The notes under the pieces: generated by a model
What the model was told of the DNA's origin: nothing
The model's input: only the letters and a program-made list of their open reading frames with translations
The model's database searches: none
Source of the DNA: DATKBT01 sp035546295
GTDB taxonomy: Bacteria > Acidobacteriota > Thermoanaerobaculia > Multivoradales > Multivoraceae
Length of the DNA stretch: 64,000 bases
Assembly (NCBI GenBank): GCA_035546295.1
Contig: DATKBT010000125.1
Span: 310,001 to 374,000 of the forward strand
Direction: 5' to 3'
Position numbers and translations under genes: made by a program
Shown: one piece after another, positions 1 to 8,636 of the stretch
Numbering within the stretch: the stretch's first letter is position 1
How the letters are laid out: every line of letters begins with the position of its first letter

Positions 1-806
1 CCGACAAGCCGCAGACCACCCGGCAGCGAATCGTGGGCATCCTCAGCGAGCCGCGCGGGCAGATGGTCTTCTTCGACACGCCGGGGGTCCACAAGCCCCA
101 GTTCCGCATGAACCGGCGGATGGTGCAGGCGTCGGTCGACGCGCTCGACGACGCCGACGTCGTCTGTCTGGTGGTCGACGCCGCGGTGCCCTGGGGCAGT
201 GGCGACCAGTACATGCTCGACCTGATGGCACGGTCGAAGGCGCCCAAGATCCTGGCCCTCAACAAGGTCGACGCCGTCTCCAAGCCCAAGCTGCTGCCGC
301 GCATGCAGACCTACGCCGAGACCGGCCAGTTCCAGGAGATCGTCCCGGTCAGCGCGCTCGACGGCGACGGCTGCGACCTGCTCCTCGAGCTCCTCTGGCA
401 GTCCCTGCCGGTCGGCGCGCGGCGCTACGACTCCGACCTCCTGACGCTGCACACCGAGCGCTTCCTGGTGGCGGAGAGGATTCGCGAGAAGCTCCTCGAG
501 CAGACGCGCGAGGAGCTGCCGTTCGCCTCGGCGGTGCTGATCGATTCCTGGGAGGAGCGCGACAACGGCGTCCTCTACCTGGCCGCCACCATCCTGGTCG
601 AGCGGGACGGGCAGAAGAAGATCGTGATCGGCAAGGGTGGCGCTCGCATCCGCGAGATCGGGTCCGAAGCGCGGCGGGACCTCGAGGAGTTCCTCGAGCG
701 ACCCATCTATCTCGACCTGCACGTCCGGCGGCAGGCGGGTTGGCGCCAGGATCCGCGGGTCCTGGGCGAGCTCGAGCGCCTGGTGCTGGCCGACCTCGGG
801 GCGTAG
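1..806 (+). CDS. era: GTPase Era, 5' truncated by window edge
   Basis: Era is a Ras-like GTPase that binds the 3' end of 16S rRNA and helps mature the 30S subunit. The reading frame is open from base 3 (DKPQTTRQRIVGI, the Era switch I region), so the P-loop lies upstream of the window and the GTG at 33 is not the true start. Visible motifs are G3 (DTPGVHKP), G4 (NKVD), G5 (SALDG) and a C-terminal KH domain with the IGKGGARIREIG loop. About 268 of roughly 300 residues are present. It lies 80 bases before mgtE and in many genomes sits close to recO, as here. Confidence 0.97.
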   Translation, partial: DKPQTTRQRIVGILSEPRGQMVFFDTPGVHKPQFRMNRRMVQASVDALDDADVVCLVVDAAVPWGSGDQYMLDLMARSKAPKILALNKVDAVSKPKLLPRMQTYAETGQFQEIVPVSALDGDGCDLLLELLWQSLPVGARRYDSDLLTLHTERFLVAERIREKLLEQTREELPFASAVLIDSWEERDNGVLYLAATILVERDGQKKIVIGKGGARIREIGSEARRDLEEFLERPIYLDLHVRRQAGWRQDPRVLGELERLVLADLGA

Positions 807-872
807 ACGACCGGCAGCTCCGGCGGTTCGGGAGGGGCGATCGACGGCCGGTGGCAGGCGGTTTCCCGCTGC

Positions 873-878
873 TACGAT
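873..878 (+). promoter_or_regulatory. -10 element of mgtE (gcTACGAT)
   Basis: TACGAT, preceded by gc, ends 8 nt before the mgtE ATG. Transcription would start almost on the start codon. I see no good -35 hexamer. The same gcTANNNT arrangement recurs in front of seven other genes of the window. Confidence 0.45.
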
Positions 879-886
879 CGAGCGCG

Positions 887-2272
887 ATGCGCGAGTCCGG
901 CACCCTCGATCGCCACACCACCCGGCTGACCGATGCGGTGCGACGGCTCTATCGCCGGGGTGCCACGCGCAACCTCAGCCGGCTGCTGGGCAAGATGCGC
1001 CCGGAGGACCTCGCGGCGGTGCTCGACGGGATGACCCCCGGCGAGCAGCTCGGGGTCTTCAAGATCGCGATCCGCGACTACTCCGAGGTGGCGGGCGCGG
1101 TCCTGGTGGGAATGGACCCGGCGAAGATGCACGGTCTCCTCACCCAGCTCGAGCCGGGCGAGATCGCGCGTGCGGTCGAGCCGCTGCCGGTCGACGACGC
1201 GGTGCTGGTGGTCGACGCGCTCCCCGAGGAGACCAAGGAGCAGGTGCTCGACCTGGTCGACCTCGAGGGCAGCGAGGAGCTGCAGACCCAGCTCAACTAC
1301 GCCGAGGACACCGCCGGCCGGATCATGACCACCGAGTTCTTCGCGTTGCCGGAGGACACGCCGATCGGTGTGGCGATCGAGAAGATCCGGGAGGCGGGCG
1401 AGGTGGAGATGATCTTCTACCTCTACGTGATCAGCGAGGAAGGAGAGCTCTCCGGCGTGCTGTCGCTCCGGCAGCTGCTGCTGTCGCCGCCGCACAAGAC
1501 GCTCGGCGACGTCGCCACCCGGTCGCTGATCACGGTCACCGTCAACACCGACCAGGAGGAGGTCGCCCGCCTCGCCTCCCGTTACGACCTGCTGGCGATC
1601 CCGGTGGTCGACGAGCTCAGGCGGCTGGTCGGGCTGGTCACCGTCGACGACGTGATCGACATCGTGCAGGAGGAGGCCGACGAAGACTTCCTGAAGATGG
1701 TCGGCACCACCGACGACGAGCTGGTCCATCGCGAGCGAGCCTGGCGCGTGGCGCGCATCCGCCTCCCCTGGATCCTGGTCAACCTGGTCGGTCTGGTGGC
1801 GACCGGGCTGCTCTTCAAGTACTTCGAGGTGACGCTCGCGGAGGCCATCTTCCTCGTGTTCTTCGCGCCCCTGATCATGGGCATGAGCGGCAACGTCGGC
1901 AGCCAGACCGCGACGATCGCGGTGCGCGGCCTGGCCACCGGACGGCTCGGCCAGGGGCAGTCCGAGACCCGGGCCTTCGTCGGGCAGCAGCTTCGCGTCG
2001 GCGCCCTGCTCGGCCTGGTTTGCGCGCCCATCGCGGCGCTCCTGGCGCTCGCCTTCGAGGGTAACGCGGGGTTCGGTGTGGTGGTGGCGGTCTCTCTGTT
2101 CCTGGCGATCGGCGTGGCCTCGTTCAATGGGTCGGTGGTGCCCGTGCTGTTCCATCGCCTGGGGGTCGATCCCGCGGTCGCGGCGGGCCCGATGGTGACC
2201 ACCGCCAGCGACCTGATCGGCATCGCCATCTACTTCGGCACCGCCGCCACGATGATCGACTGGTTGCGATAG
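887..2272 (+). CDS. mgtE: Magnesium transporter MgtE
   Basis: MgtE is an inner-membrane Mg2+ channel gated by cytosolic Mg2+. The 461-aa product has the family layout: an N-terminal helical MgtE_N domain (about residues 30-140, with the PLPVDDAVLVVDALPEE segment), two CBS domains (about 145-270) and a C-terminal MgtE membrane domain of about five helices (from VARIRLPWILVNLVGL). That domain includes the pore-region signature PLIMGMSGNVGSQTATIAVRGLA. Length is typical. The ATG at 887 was chosen because upstream in-frame sequence is low-complexity and the -10-like TACGAT lies just before it. It ends 6 bases before recO. Confidence 0.95.
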   Translation: MRESGTLDRHTTRLTDAVRRLYRRGATRNLSRLLGKMRPEDLAAVLDGMTPGEQLGVFKIAIRDYSEVAGAVLVGMDPAKMHGLLTQLEPGEIARAVEPLPVDDAVLVVDALPEETKEQVLDLVDLEGSEELQTQLNYAEDTAGRIMTTEFFALPEDTPIGVAIEKIREAGEVEMIFYLYVISEEGELSGVLSLRQLLLSPPHKTLGDVATRSLITVTVNTDQEEVARLASRYDLLAIPVVDELRRLVGLVTVDDVIDIVQEEADEDFLKMVGTTDDELVHRERAWRVARIRLPWILVNLVGLVATGLLFKYFEVTLAEAIFLVFFAPLIMGMSGNVGSQTATIAVRGLATGRLGQGQSETRAFVGQQLRVGALLGLVCAPIAALLALAFEGNAGFGVVVAVSLFLAIGVASFNGSVVPVLFHRLGVDPAVAAGPMVTTASDLIGIAIYFGTAATMIDWLR

Positions 2273-2278
2273 CGGCCC

Positions 2279-3073
2279 GTGCGACGATACGAGTCCGAGG
2301 CGATCGTGCTCGAGGTCTCCGACCTCCACGAGGGCGACCGCATCGTCACCTTCCTGACCCGCGAGCAGGGCCGCAAGCGGGGGGTCGCGCGTGGCGCGCG
2401 CCGTCGCTACAGCCGCTTCGTCGGGCAGCTCCAGCCCCTGGCGAGAGTGCGCGTCGACTGGTTCGAGAAGCAGGATCGCGATCTGGTGCGGATCGGCGAC
2501 GTCGAGCTGCTGCGCCCGGCGGCCGCGCTCACCTCCAGCCTCGAGCGAGTGCTGGTCGGCGCCTATCTCGCCGAGCAGACCGCGCTCTTCGCTCAGGAGA
2601 ACGAGCCGAGCGAGCGCACCTTCCGCCTGCTCGACGCCACCACCGAGGCGATCCTCGCCGGAGTCGATCCGCTGCTCTGCGCCCGTTACTTCGAGATGTG
2701 GACGTTGCGCCTCGCCGGTCTGCTCGGCGACGCCTCGGTGTGCCCGTTGTGCGAGCGCGAGCTCCGAGATCGCGCGGTGCTCCCGGACGAGGGAGAGGCG
2801 CTGGTCTGCGACGAGTGCGCGGGGGGCGCGAGCGGGCGGCGGATCGGGGCTCCGACGCTGCGGTTGATCGGCGCCTTCGGTCGAACGGCCCCGCGGGCGC
2901 TCGCCGAGGCCCCTCCAGCCGGAAGCGCGCTGCGCGAGCTGCAGGTCCTGTGCGCCGAGATCCGGCGTCGCTTCCTCGGCCACGAGCTGCGCAGCTACGG
3001 GGTGATGGAGCGCACCCTGGCCGAGGTCGGGTCCGATCTCGCGGCGAAGGACGCGGCGGAGGGCGCGGGTTGA
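2279..3073 (+). CDS. recO: DNA repair protein RecO
   Basis: RecO loads RecA onto SSB-coated DNA together with RecR in RecFOR recombination. The 264-aa product begins with the OB-fold (RRYESEAIVLEVSDLHEGDRIVTFLT, then RGARRRYSRFVGQLQP). It continues with the helical domain and a zinc-finger-like CPLC...CDEC quartet near residues 158-182. The GTG start lies 6 bases after mgtE, and the OB-fold begins immediately at it. It overlaps the following glyQ start by 4 bases (TTGA). recO-glyQ-glyS-ppdK is a gene order known from deltaproteobacteria. Confidence 0.95.
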   Translation: MRRYESEAIVLEVSDLHEGDRIVTFLTREQGRKRGVARGARRRYSRFVGQLQPLARVRVDWFEKQDRDLVRIGDVELLRPAAALTSSLERVLVGAYLAEQTALFAQENEPSERTFRLLDATTEAILAGVDPLLCARYFEMWTLRLAGLLGDASVCPLCERELRDRAVLPDEGEALVCDECAGGASGRRIGAPTLRLIGAFGRTAPRALAEAPPAGSALRELQVLCAEIRRRFLGHELRSYGVMERTLAEVGSDLAAKDAAEGAG

Positions 3074-3960
3074 GCGCAGCCGGCGAGCGTTCGCTGGCGA
3101 CGCTGGCCGCGACGCTGGTGGATGGCTGGGTGGGGAACGGGTGCGTCGTGCTCGACCCCTGGGACGGCGAGCTGAGCGCACGGTCGATGGCCCCCCAGGC
3201 CTTCTTCGCGCTCGCCGGCGAGCGTCACGTGCGCTGGGTGACGCGGCAGGTGGTCCGCGAGCCGAGCGAGGCCCGCTACGGACGCAGCCCGGTGCGCCAG
3301 GTGCGCAGCACGCAGATCCGCGTGCTGCTGCGGCCTACGCCCGAGGATCTGTTCGGGCATTTCGTGGCCTCGCTCCGGCCTTCGGAGCAGGGGCTCGACG
3401 AATGCGAGCTCCGGCTGCGCCCGACCGAGTGGCGGGTGCGTGATCTCGGAGTCCAGGGGTCGGGATGGTTGGCGTTGATGGACGGGCTCCTGGTAGCCAG
3501 ATTCATCGATTTGCGCGTCGCCGGCGGATCGGCGGTCGATCCGACCGCCACCGAGATCACCTACGGGGTCGAGCGCCTCGCCCTGGTGGCGTCGTCCGAT
3601 CGCTCTCTGCGCCGGCTTCAGCAGGAGCACTGCGCCGAGTACGCGGTGCAGCGACGCGACGAGGAGCAGGAGCTCAGCCGTCATCTCCTCGAGGTGCTCG
3701 AGGAGGGTGAGCTGATGCGACGGCTCGAGCGGGAGCTGGCGGCCGCGCAGCGTTCTCTCGACGAGCGCCTGCCGGTTCCCGCTTTCGAGTCGATCCTGCG
3801 CGGGATCTCGTGCGCCGAGGTGCTGCGCGCGCGCGGCGCCTTCCGCACTCTGAGGGAAGCCCGAGCCGGGAAACGTCTGACCGAGCTCTCGGGCGGATGC
3901 CGGCGGCTGGTCGGCTCGGCGCACGGCGCCGGCGAGCGAACCCGGAGCGGCGATGTCTGA
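3070..3960 (+). CDS. glyQ: Divergent glycyl-tRNA synthetase alpha subunit (GlyQ-like)
   Basis: In the alpha2beta2 GlyRS the alpha chain makes glycyl-adenylate. The 296-aa product aligns over its length with GlyQ: a GC-V-LDPWD N-terminus, the RYG-xxP-xRQ block, a GSGWLALMDGL block and the well-kept EITYGVERLAL. Several family-invariant motifs are altered. GAGT is SARS, SRRPTDGRYG is VVREPSEARYG, and the W-E-S-P-T-L-G-A-W-G stretch reads W-R-V-R-D-L-G-V-Q-G. The TTG start overlaps the recO stop (TTGA), and the gene overlaps glyS by 8 bases. Position and length support orthology; catalytic competence is doubtful. See findings. Confidence 0.8.
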   Translation: MSAAGERSLATLAATLVDGWVGNGCVVLDPWDGELSARSMAPQAFFALAGERHVRWVTRQVVREPSEARYGRSPVRQVRSTQIRVLLRPTPEDLFGHFVASLRPSEQGLDECELRLRPTEWRVRDLGVQGSGWLALMDGLLVARFIDLRVAGGSAVDPTATEITYGVERLALVASSDRSLRRLQQEHCAEYAVQRRDEEQELSRHLLEVLEEGELMRRLERELAAAQRSLDERLPVPAFESILRGISCAEVLRARGAFRTLREARAGKRLTELSGGCRRLVGSAHGAGERTRSGDV

Positions 3961-5836
3961 GCTCCTGCTCGAGCTGCGCTCGGAGGTGCTCGCGCCCGAG
4001 CACCTGGCGTGCTGGGCGGGGCGCCTCAAGGAGTCCCTGGTCGCCGGGTTCAGGGCGGCCGATCTGGCGCCGCGGCAGTCCGCGGTCGGCTACTCGGGCC
4101 GGCGTCTGATGGTGCTCTTTCGCGGGGTCGGCGAGCACGCGCGCAACCCGCCGTCGACCGCCGAGGAGGCGCTCGACAGGGCGACGGAGGCCGTGCGCCA
4201 GGCGCTCGACGAACTGGCGGAGGCGGTCGCGGCTGCGGGCTGGAGCCTGCGCTCGGGCGGCTCGAGGGCGGTGTCGATCCTGGCTCTCCTCGACGGCCGG
4301 GTCCTTCCCCTGGAGTGGAACGGCGTCGCGGCGGGCGCAGCAACGGTCGGCCATCGCCTGGGCCCGCCCGAGTCCCTCGTGATCACCGACGCGGAGGAGT
4401 ATCGGCGGGCGCTGGAGCGCAGCGGCGTCGAGATCCGGTTCGTCGAGCGGCGGCGCCAGTTGGCGGCACGGATCGCCGCGCTGCTCGGCTCCGCTGATCT
4501 CGCGATCGACGACGACACTGCGCTCCTCGGACGGCTCACTGCCGAGTGCGAATCCCCCGTGCCGGTGCTGGGGAGCTTCGAGAGGGGCCATCTGTCGAGC
4601 CCTCGCGAGCTCGTCCGCGCGGTGCTGAGGGAACGGCAGCTCGCCTTCACGGTCTCCCGCGGGGGCCGCCCCGAGGCGCGATTTTTAGCAGTCGTCGACC
4701 ACCCCGAGCCAGTACCGGAGAGCACCCTACGGGGACACGAGCTCGCGGTCGCCACCCTGCTCGACGACCTGCGCTTCCACTGGACGCGCGATCGGGCGCT
4801 CCCCATCGCGGAGCGCGCTCGTCGGGTGGAGGCCGGGATCGTGGCCGGCGGCGACCCGCTCGAGGCCGGCCGCCGCGGCCGCCTGCGCGCCCTGGCCGCG
4901 CAGCTCTGCGCCGACGCCGGATGGGGCGCCGAGGTCGCCGAGAGCGCGCGCGCCGCGATCGACCTGCTCGATGCCGACCTCGACACCTCGCTCGCCCGCG
5001 AGTTCCCCGAGCTGGTGGGAGTCATCGGAGGCCTGCTGGCGCGCGTGGAGGGACACCCCGAGGCCGTTTGGCACGCCCTCTACGACCACCCGCTGCCCCG
5101 GCGGGCGAGGAGCACCCTTCCACGTGGAGGCGCCGCGCTCGCGGTCGCCGCCGCGCTGCGCGCCGACCAGCTCGCCCTCGACTGCCTGTCGGGATCGATC
5201 GGAGCGGGCACGCAGGCGACGGCGGAGGACCTGGTCCGGCTGGTGATGCACGGTGGCGTAGGTTGCGACGTCGACCTGTTCGCTGCGCGGGCCTGTCGCC
5301 TGCTCGAAGACTCCCGAAGCCAGGAGGCGGTGCGACGTGCGCGCTCGCAGCTCGCAGCGGCGCTGACGCAGGTTCTGGAGTGGGAGGGTTTTTCGTCCGC
5401 CGAGATTCGTGCGGTCTGCGCGGGCCAGGGCTCGCGGCTGCTCCCCGATGTGCTGGCGCGGTCGCGGGGGCTCGCACGGCTCCGCGGCTCCCGGGAGCTG
5501 AGCTCGCTGGTGGCGACGGCGAAGCGGTTGGCGGTTATTCTCGACGGCGCTGTCGTGGCGACGGTCGACGCCGGGCTGCTGATCGACCAGGCGGAGCGGA
5601 ATCTCTACACGCAGATCGGGGAGACCGGGGGGGCGGTACGCCGTCTGCTCGCGGAGGGACGGTACGAGTCGTGGCTGGTCGAGATGAGCAGGCTCAACGA
5701 TGCGGTCGAGCGCTTCCTGTCGGAGGTGCTGGTGCACGACGAGGCCGAGCGCATCCGGGCCAATCGGCTGGCGCTGCTCGAAGCGGCGCAGCAGCTCTAT
5801 TCGAGCGAGGTGCGTCTGGCCGAGCTCGACGGGTGA
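3953..5836 (+). CDS. glyS: Divergent glycyl-tRNA synthetase beta subunit (GlyS-like)
   Basis: The beta chain of bacterial GlyRS binds tRNA-Gly. The 627-aa product is shorter than the usual ~690. Recognisable GlyS segments are LLLELRSEVLAPEHL at the N-terminus, the TVGHRL...ITDAEEY region, the ESPVPVLGSFERGHL block, DADLDTSLAREFPELVG in the HD-like domain and an anticodon-binding helical tail. The HD-domain motif, usually ADKLDTLxGxF, reads ADQLALDCLSGSI, so metal ligands appear lost. It starts at ATG 3953 inside the end of glyQ and is followed 24 bases later by ppdK. The beta chain diverges in parallel with the alpha chain. Confidence 0.8.
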   Translation: MSELLLELRSEVLAPEHLACWAGRLKESLVAGFRAADLAPRQSAVGYSGRRLMVLFRGVGEHARNPPSTAEEALDRATEAVRQALDELAEAVAAAGWSLRSGGSRAVSILALLDGRVLPLEWNGVAAGAATVGHRLGPPESLVITDAEEYRRALERSGVEIRFVERRRQLAARIAALLGSADLAIDDDTALLGRLTAECESPVPVLGSFERGHLSSPRELVRAVLRERQLAFTVSRGGRPEARFLAVVDHPEPVPESTLRGHELAVATLLDDLRFHWTRDRALPIAERARRVEAGIVAGGDPLEAGRRGRLRALAAQLCADAGWGAEVAESARAAIDLLDADLDTSLAREFPELVGVIGGLLARVEGHPEAVWHALYDHPLPRRARSTLPRGGAALAVAAALRADQLALDCLSGSIGAGTQATAEDLVRLVMHGGVGCDVDLFAARACRLLEDSRSQEAVRRARSQLAAALTQVLEWEGFSSAEIRAVCAGQGSRLLPDVLARSRGLARLRGSRELSSLVATAKRLAVILDGAVVATVDAGLLIDQAERNLYTQIGETGGAVRRLLAEGRYESWLVEMSRLNDAVERFLSEVLVHDEAERIRANRLALLEAAQQLYSSEVRLAELDG

Positions 5837-5860
5837 GGTCATGATGCGAGGAGGCGAGCC

Positions 5861-8629
5861 GTGATCGAGAGTCCGAGCAAGGCCGTGTACTTCTTCGAGC
5901 CCGGGCACGCCGAGGGGAGCGGCGAGCTCAAGGAGGTGCTCGGGGGCAAAGGCGCTGGGCTCGCCGAGATGAGCGCGCTGGGCATTCCGGTGCCGCCGGG
6001 GTTCACGCTCACCACCGAGGTGTGCCGCTGGTTTCAAGGTCACGACGGCACGTACCCGGAGGGGCTCGTGGGGGAGGTCGAGGAGCATCTGGGGCGTCTC
6101 GAGCAGCGCCAGGGCGAAGGGCTCGGCGACGCCGAGCGCCCGCTGCTGCTCTCGGTGCGGTCCGGCGCTCCGATCTCGATGCCGGGAATGATGGACACGG
6201 TGCTCAACCTCGGCCTCACCCGCGCCATCGTCGAGAGCGCGCACGGCGAGCGCGGGAGGTTCCTGCGCGACTGCTATCGGCGGCTGCTGTTCATGTACGG
6301 GGACGTCGTCCTGGGCGTGCGCGAGGACGAGCTGCGGGCGCCGCTCCGCGAGGTGCTGGCGGATTCGGGCGCCGCGACCGAGCAGGAGCTGCAGAGCTCC
6401 CACCTCGATCGCTGGATCGCGGGCCTCGAACGGGTGATCGAGCAGGCCACCGGCGAGTCTTTCCCGCAGGACCCGAAGGCTCAGCTCTGGGGTGCGATCG
6501 GCGCGGTGTTCCGGAGCTGGAACAACCGGCGCGCGGTCGACTATCGTCGCCTGCACGGCATCCCCGACAAGACCGGCACCGGCGTCACGGTACAGGTCAT
6601 GGTTTTCGGCAACCGGGGTCGTGACTGCGCGACCGGCGTCGCCTTCTCGCGCGATCCCGCGACCGGCGAGCGGCGGCTCTACGGCGAGTACCTGACCGAC
6701 GCCCAGGGGGAGGACGTGGTCGCCGGCACCCACACGCCGAAGCCGATCCAGGGACGTGACGGCCACCGGGGGCTCGCGGCCGACTTTCCGGCTGCCCACG
6801 CGAAGCTCGAGGAGGTGTGTGAGAGGCTCGAGCGGCACTTTCGGAACATGCAGGACCTCGAATTCACCATCCAGCACGGCGAGCTCTACATGCTCCAGAC
6901 CCGGGTCGGCAAGCGCAGCGGCCCCGCCGCGGTGCGCATTGCGGTCGACATGGTGCGCGAGCGGCTGATCGACCGGCGGGAGGCGCTGCGGCGGGTGGAG
7001 CCGCAGCACCTGACCCAGATGATGGCGCCGGTCTTCGACCGCGAGGAGCGGCGGCGCGCGGTCGCCGATGGACGCCGGCTGGCGCGCGGTCTCGCCGCCG
7101 GTCCCGGCGCCGCTTCCGGTCGCATCGCGTTCACGGCCGAGCGGGCGACCGAGATGGCGCGCTCGGGTCCGGTGCTGTTGGTGCGCAACGAGACCTCGCC
7201 CGAGGACATCGTCGGGATGCATGCCTCGGTGGGAATCCTGACCACCCGCGGCGGCATGACCTCGCACGCGGCGGTGGTCGCGCGGGGAATGGGCAAGCCC
7301 TGTGTGGTCGGCGCCGACGAGCTCCACGTCGACGACCAGGCAGGGGAGCTCCGGGTCGGCGATCGGGTGTTTGGCGAAGGGGACGAGCTGTCGATCGACG
7401 GCACCCGCGGCGAGGTTCTCGCCGGCGCGATCGAGGCTCGCCCCTCCGAGATCGTCGAGACCCTGCTCGGCGCGGCCGACGGCAGCGGCGGGGAGCGTGC
7501 GTCATCGACCGCGGTGACCGCCTTCCAGGCGATCCTCCGCTGGGCGGATCGCGAGCGCCGGCTGGGCGTGCGCGCCAACGCCGACACGCCGCAGGACGCG
7601 CGGGTCACCCGCGTGTTCGGCGGCGAGGGGATCGGGCTGTGCCGGACCGAGCACATGTTCTTCGAGGAGGAGCGCATCCCGCTGGTGCGCCAGATGATCC
7701 TGGCCGAGGACGAGACCGAGCGGCGCGCGGCGTTGGCGCGGCTGCTGCCTCTCCAGCAGGGGGACTTCGAGGGGATCTTCGAGGCGCTCGCCGGCATGCC
7801 GGTGACGGTGCGGCTCCTCGACCCTCCGCTCCACGAGTTCCTGCCGAAGGAGCCCGCCGCGCTCGAGCGGCTGGCGCGCTCGACCGGCAAGTCGCTGGCG
7901 GCGGTGCGAGATGCCGTCGAGGGCCTTGCCGAGACCAACCCGATGCTCGGCCTGCGCGGCTGCCGTCTCGGCATCGTCAGCCCCGAGATCTACGAGATGC
8001 AGGCCGAGGCGATCGCCCGTGCGGCCTGCGCGGTGCTGGCCCGCGGGGTCGAGCCTCGCCCGGAGGTCATGATCCCGCTGACCGGGGTCGAGGCCGAGAT
8101 GCAGCGGCTGCGAGCCGTGGTCGAGGCCGTGATCCGGGGTGTTGCCGAGGAGCAGGGGCTCGAGCTCGAGATCCCGATCGGAACGATGATCGAGGTGCCG
8201 CGTGCGGCGCTGCTCGCCAACCGGATCGCCCTCCACTCCGATTTCTTCTCGTTCGGCACCAACGACCTCACCCAGATGACCTTCGGCTACTCGCGCGACG
8301 ATGCGGGGCGCTTCCTCCCGGTCTACCTCGACGAGGGCGTGCTGCCGTGGGATCCGTTCGCGCGGCTCGACGAGGAGGGGGTGGGGGAGCTGGTCGAGAT
8401 GGCCGCTCGACGCGGCCGCATGGCTCGTCCCGAGCTCAAGCTGGGAGTCTGCGGCGAGCATGGCGGCGACCCCTTCTCGATCGAGTTCTTCGAGCGCTGC
8501 CAGCTCGACTACGTCTCCTGCTCCCCCTACCGGCTGCCGGTCGCGCGGCTCGCCGCGGCGCGCGCGCACCTGGCGTTCGGCCCGGGGTACCGCGCCGAGG
8601 GGCTCGAGGGCAACGGTGCCGTCGGATGA
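5861..8629 (+). CDS. ppdK: Pyruvate, phosphate dikinase
   Basis: PPDK interconverts pyruvate + ATP + Pi with PEP + AMP + PPi in the cytosol. The 922-aa product has the N-terminal ATP-grasp region (GGKGAGLAEMSALGIPVPPGF, SVRSGAPISMPGMMDTVLNLG). The central phosphohistidine domain carries the swivelling His in TTRGGMTSHAAVVARGMG. The C-terminal PEP/pyruvate barrel has GIGLCRTEHMFF and the catalytic Cys in GVCGEHGG. Length is typical. The GTG at 5861 is preceded by a clear GAGGAGG ribosome site. mutL starts 7 bases after the stop. Confidence 0.97.
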   Translation: MIESPSKAVYFFEPGHAEGSGELKEVLGGKGAGLAEMSALGIPVPPGFTLTTEVCRWFQGHDGTYPEGLVGEVEEHLGRLEQRQGEGLGDAERPLLLSVRSGAPISMPGMMDTVLNLGLTRAIVESAHGERGRFLRDCYRRLLFMYGDVVLGVREDELRAPLREVLADSGAATEQELQSSHLDRWIAGLERVIEQATGESFPQDPKAQLWGAIGAVFRSWNNRRAVDYRRLHGIPDKTGTGVTVQVMVFGNRGRDCATGVAFSRDPATGERRLYGEYLTDAQGEDVVAGTHTPKPIQGRDGHRGLAADFPAAHAKLEEVCERLERHFRNMQDLEFTIQHGELYMLQTRVGKRSGPAAVRIAVDMVRERLIDRREALRRVEPQHLTQMMAPVFDREERRRAVADGRRLARGLAAGPGAASGRIAFTAERATEMARSGPVLLVRNETSPEDIVGMHASVGILTTRGGMTSHAAVVARGMGKPCVVGADELHVDDQAGELRVGDRVFGEGDELSIDGTRGEVLAGAIEARPSEIVETLLGAADGSGGERASSTAVTAFQAILRWADRERRLGVRANADTPQDARVTRVFGGEGIGLCRTEHMFFEEERIPLVRQMILAEDETERRAALARLLPLQQGDFEGIFEALAGMPVTVRLLDPPLHEFLPKEPAALERLARSTGKSLAAVRDAVEGLAETNPMLGLRGCRLGIVSPEIYEMQAEAIARAACAVLARGVEPRPEVMIPLTGVEAEMQRLRAVVEAVIRGVAEEQGLELEIPIGTMIEVPRAALLANRIALHSDFFSFGTNDLTQMTFGYSRDDAGRFLPVYLDEGVLPWDPFARLDEEGVGELVEMAARRGRMARPELKLGVCGEHGGDPFSIEFFERCQLDYVSCSPYRLPVARLAAARAHLAFGPGYRAEGLEGNGAVG

Positions 8630-8636
8630 GTCTGGG

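Noticed and set aside
872..3181. A 769-codon open frame on the minus strand
   Set aside because: It runs antisense over mgtE and recO, is Arg/Gly/Gln/His rich, has no known domain and is a by-product of high-GC third positions.
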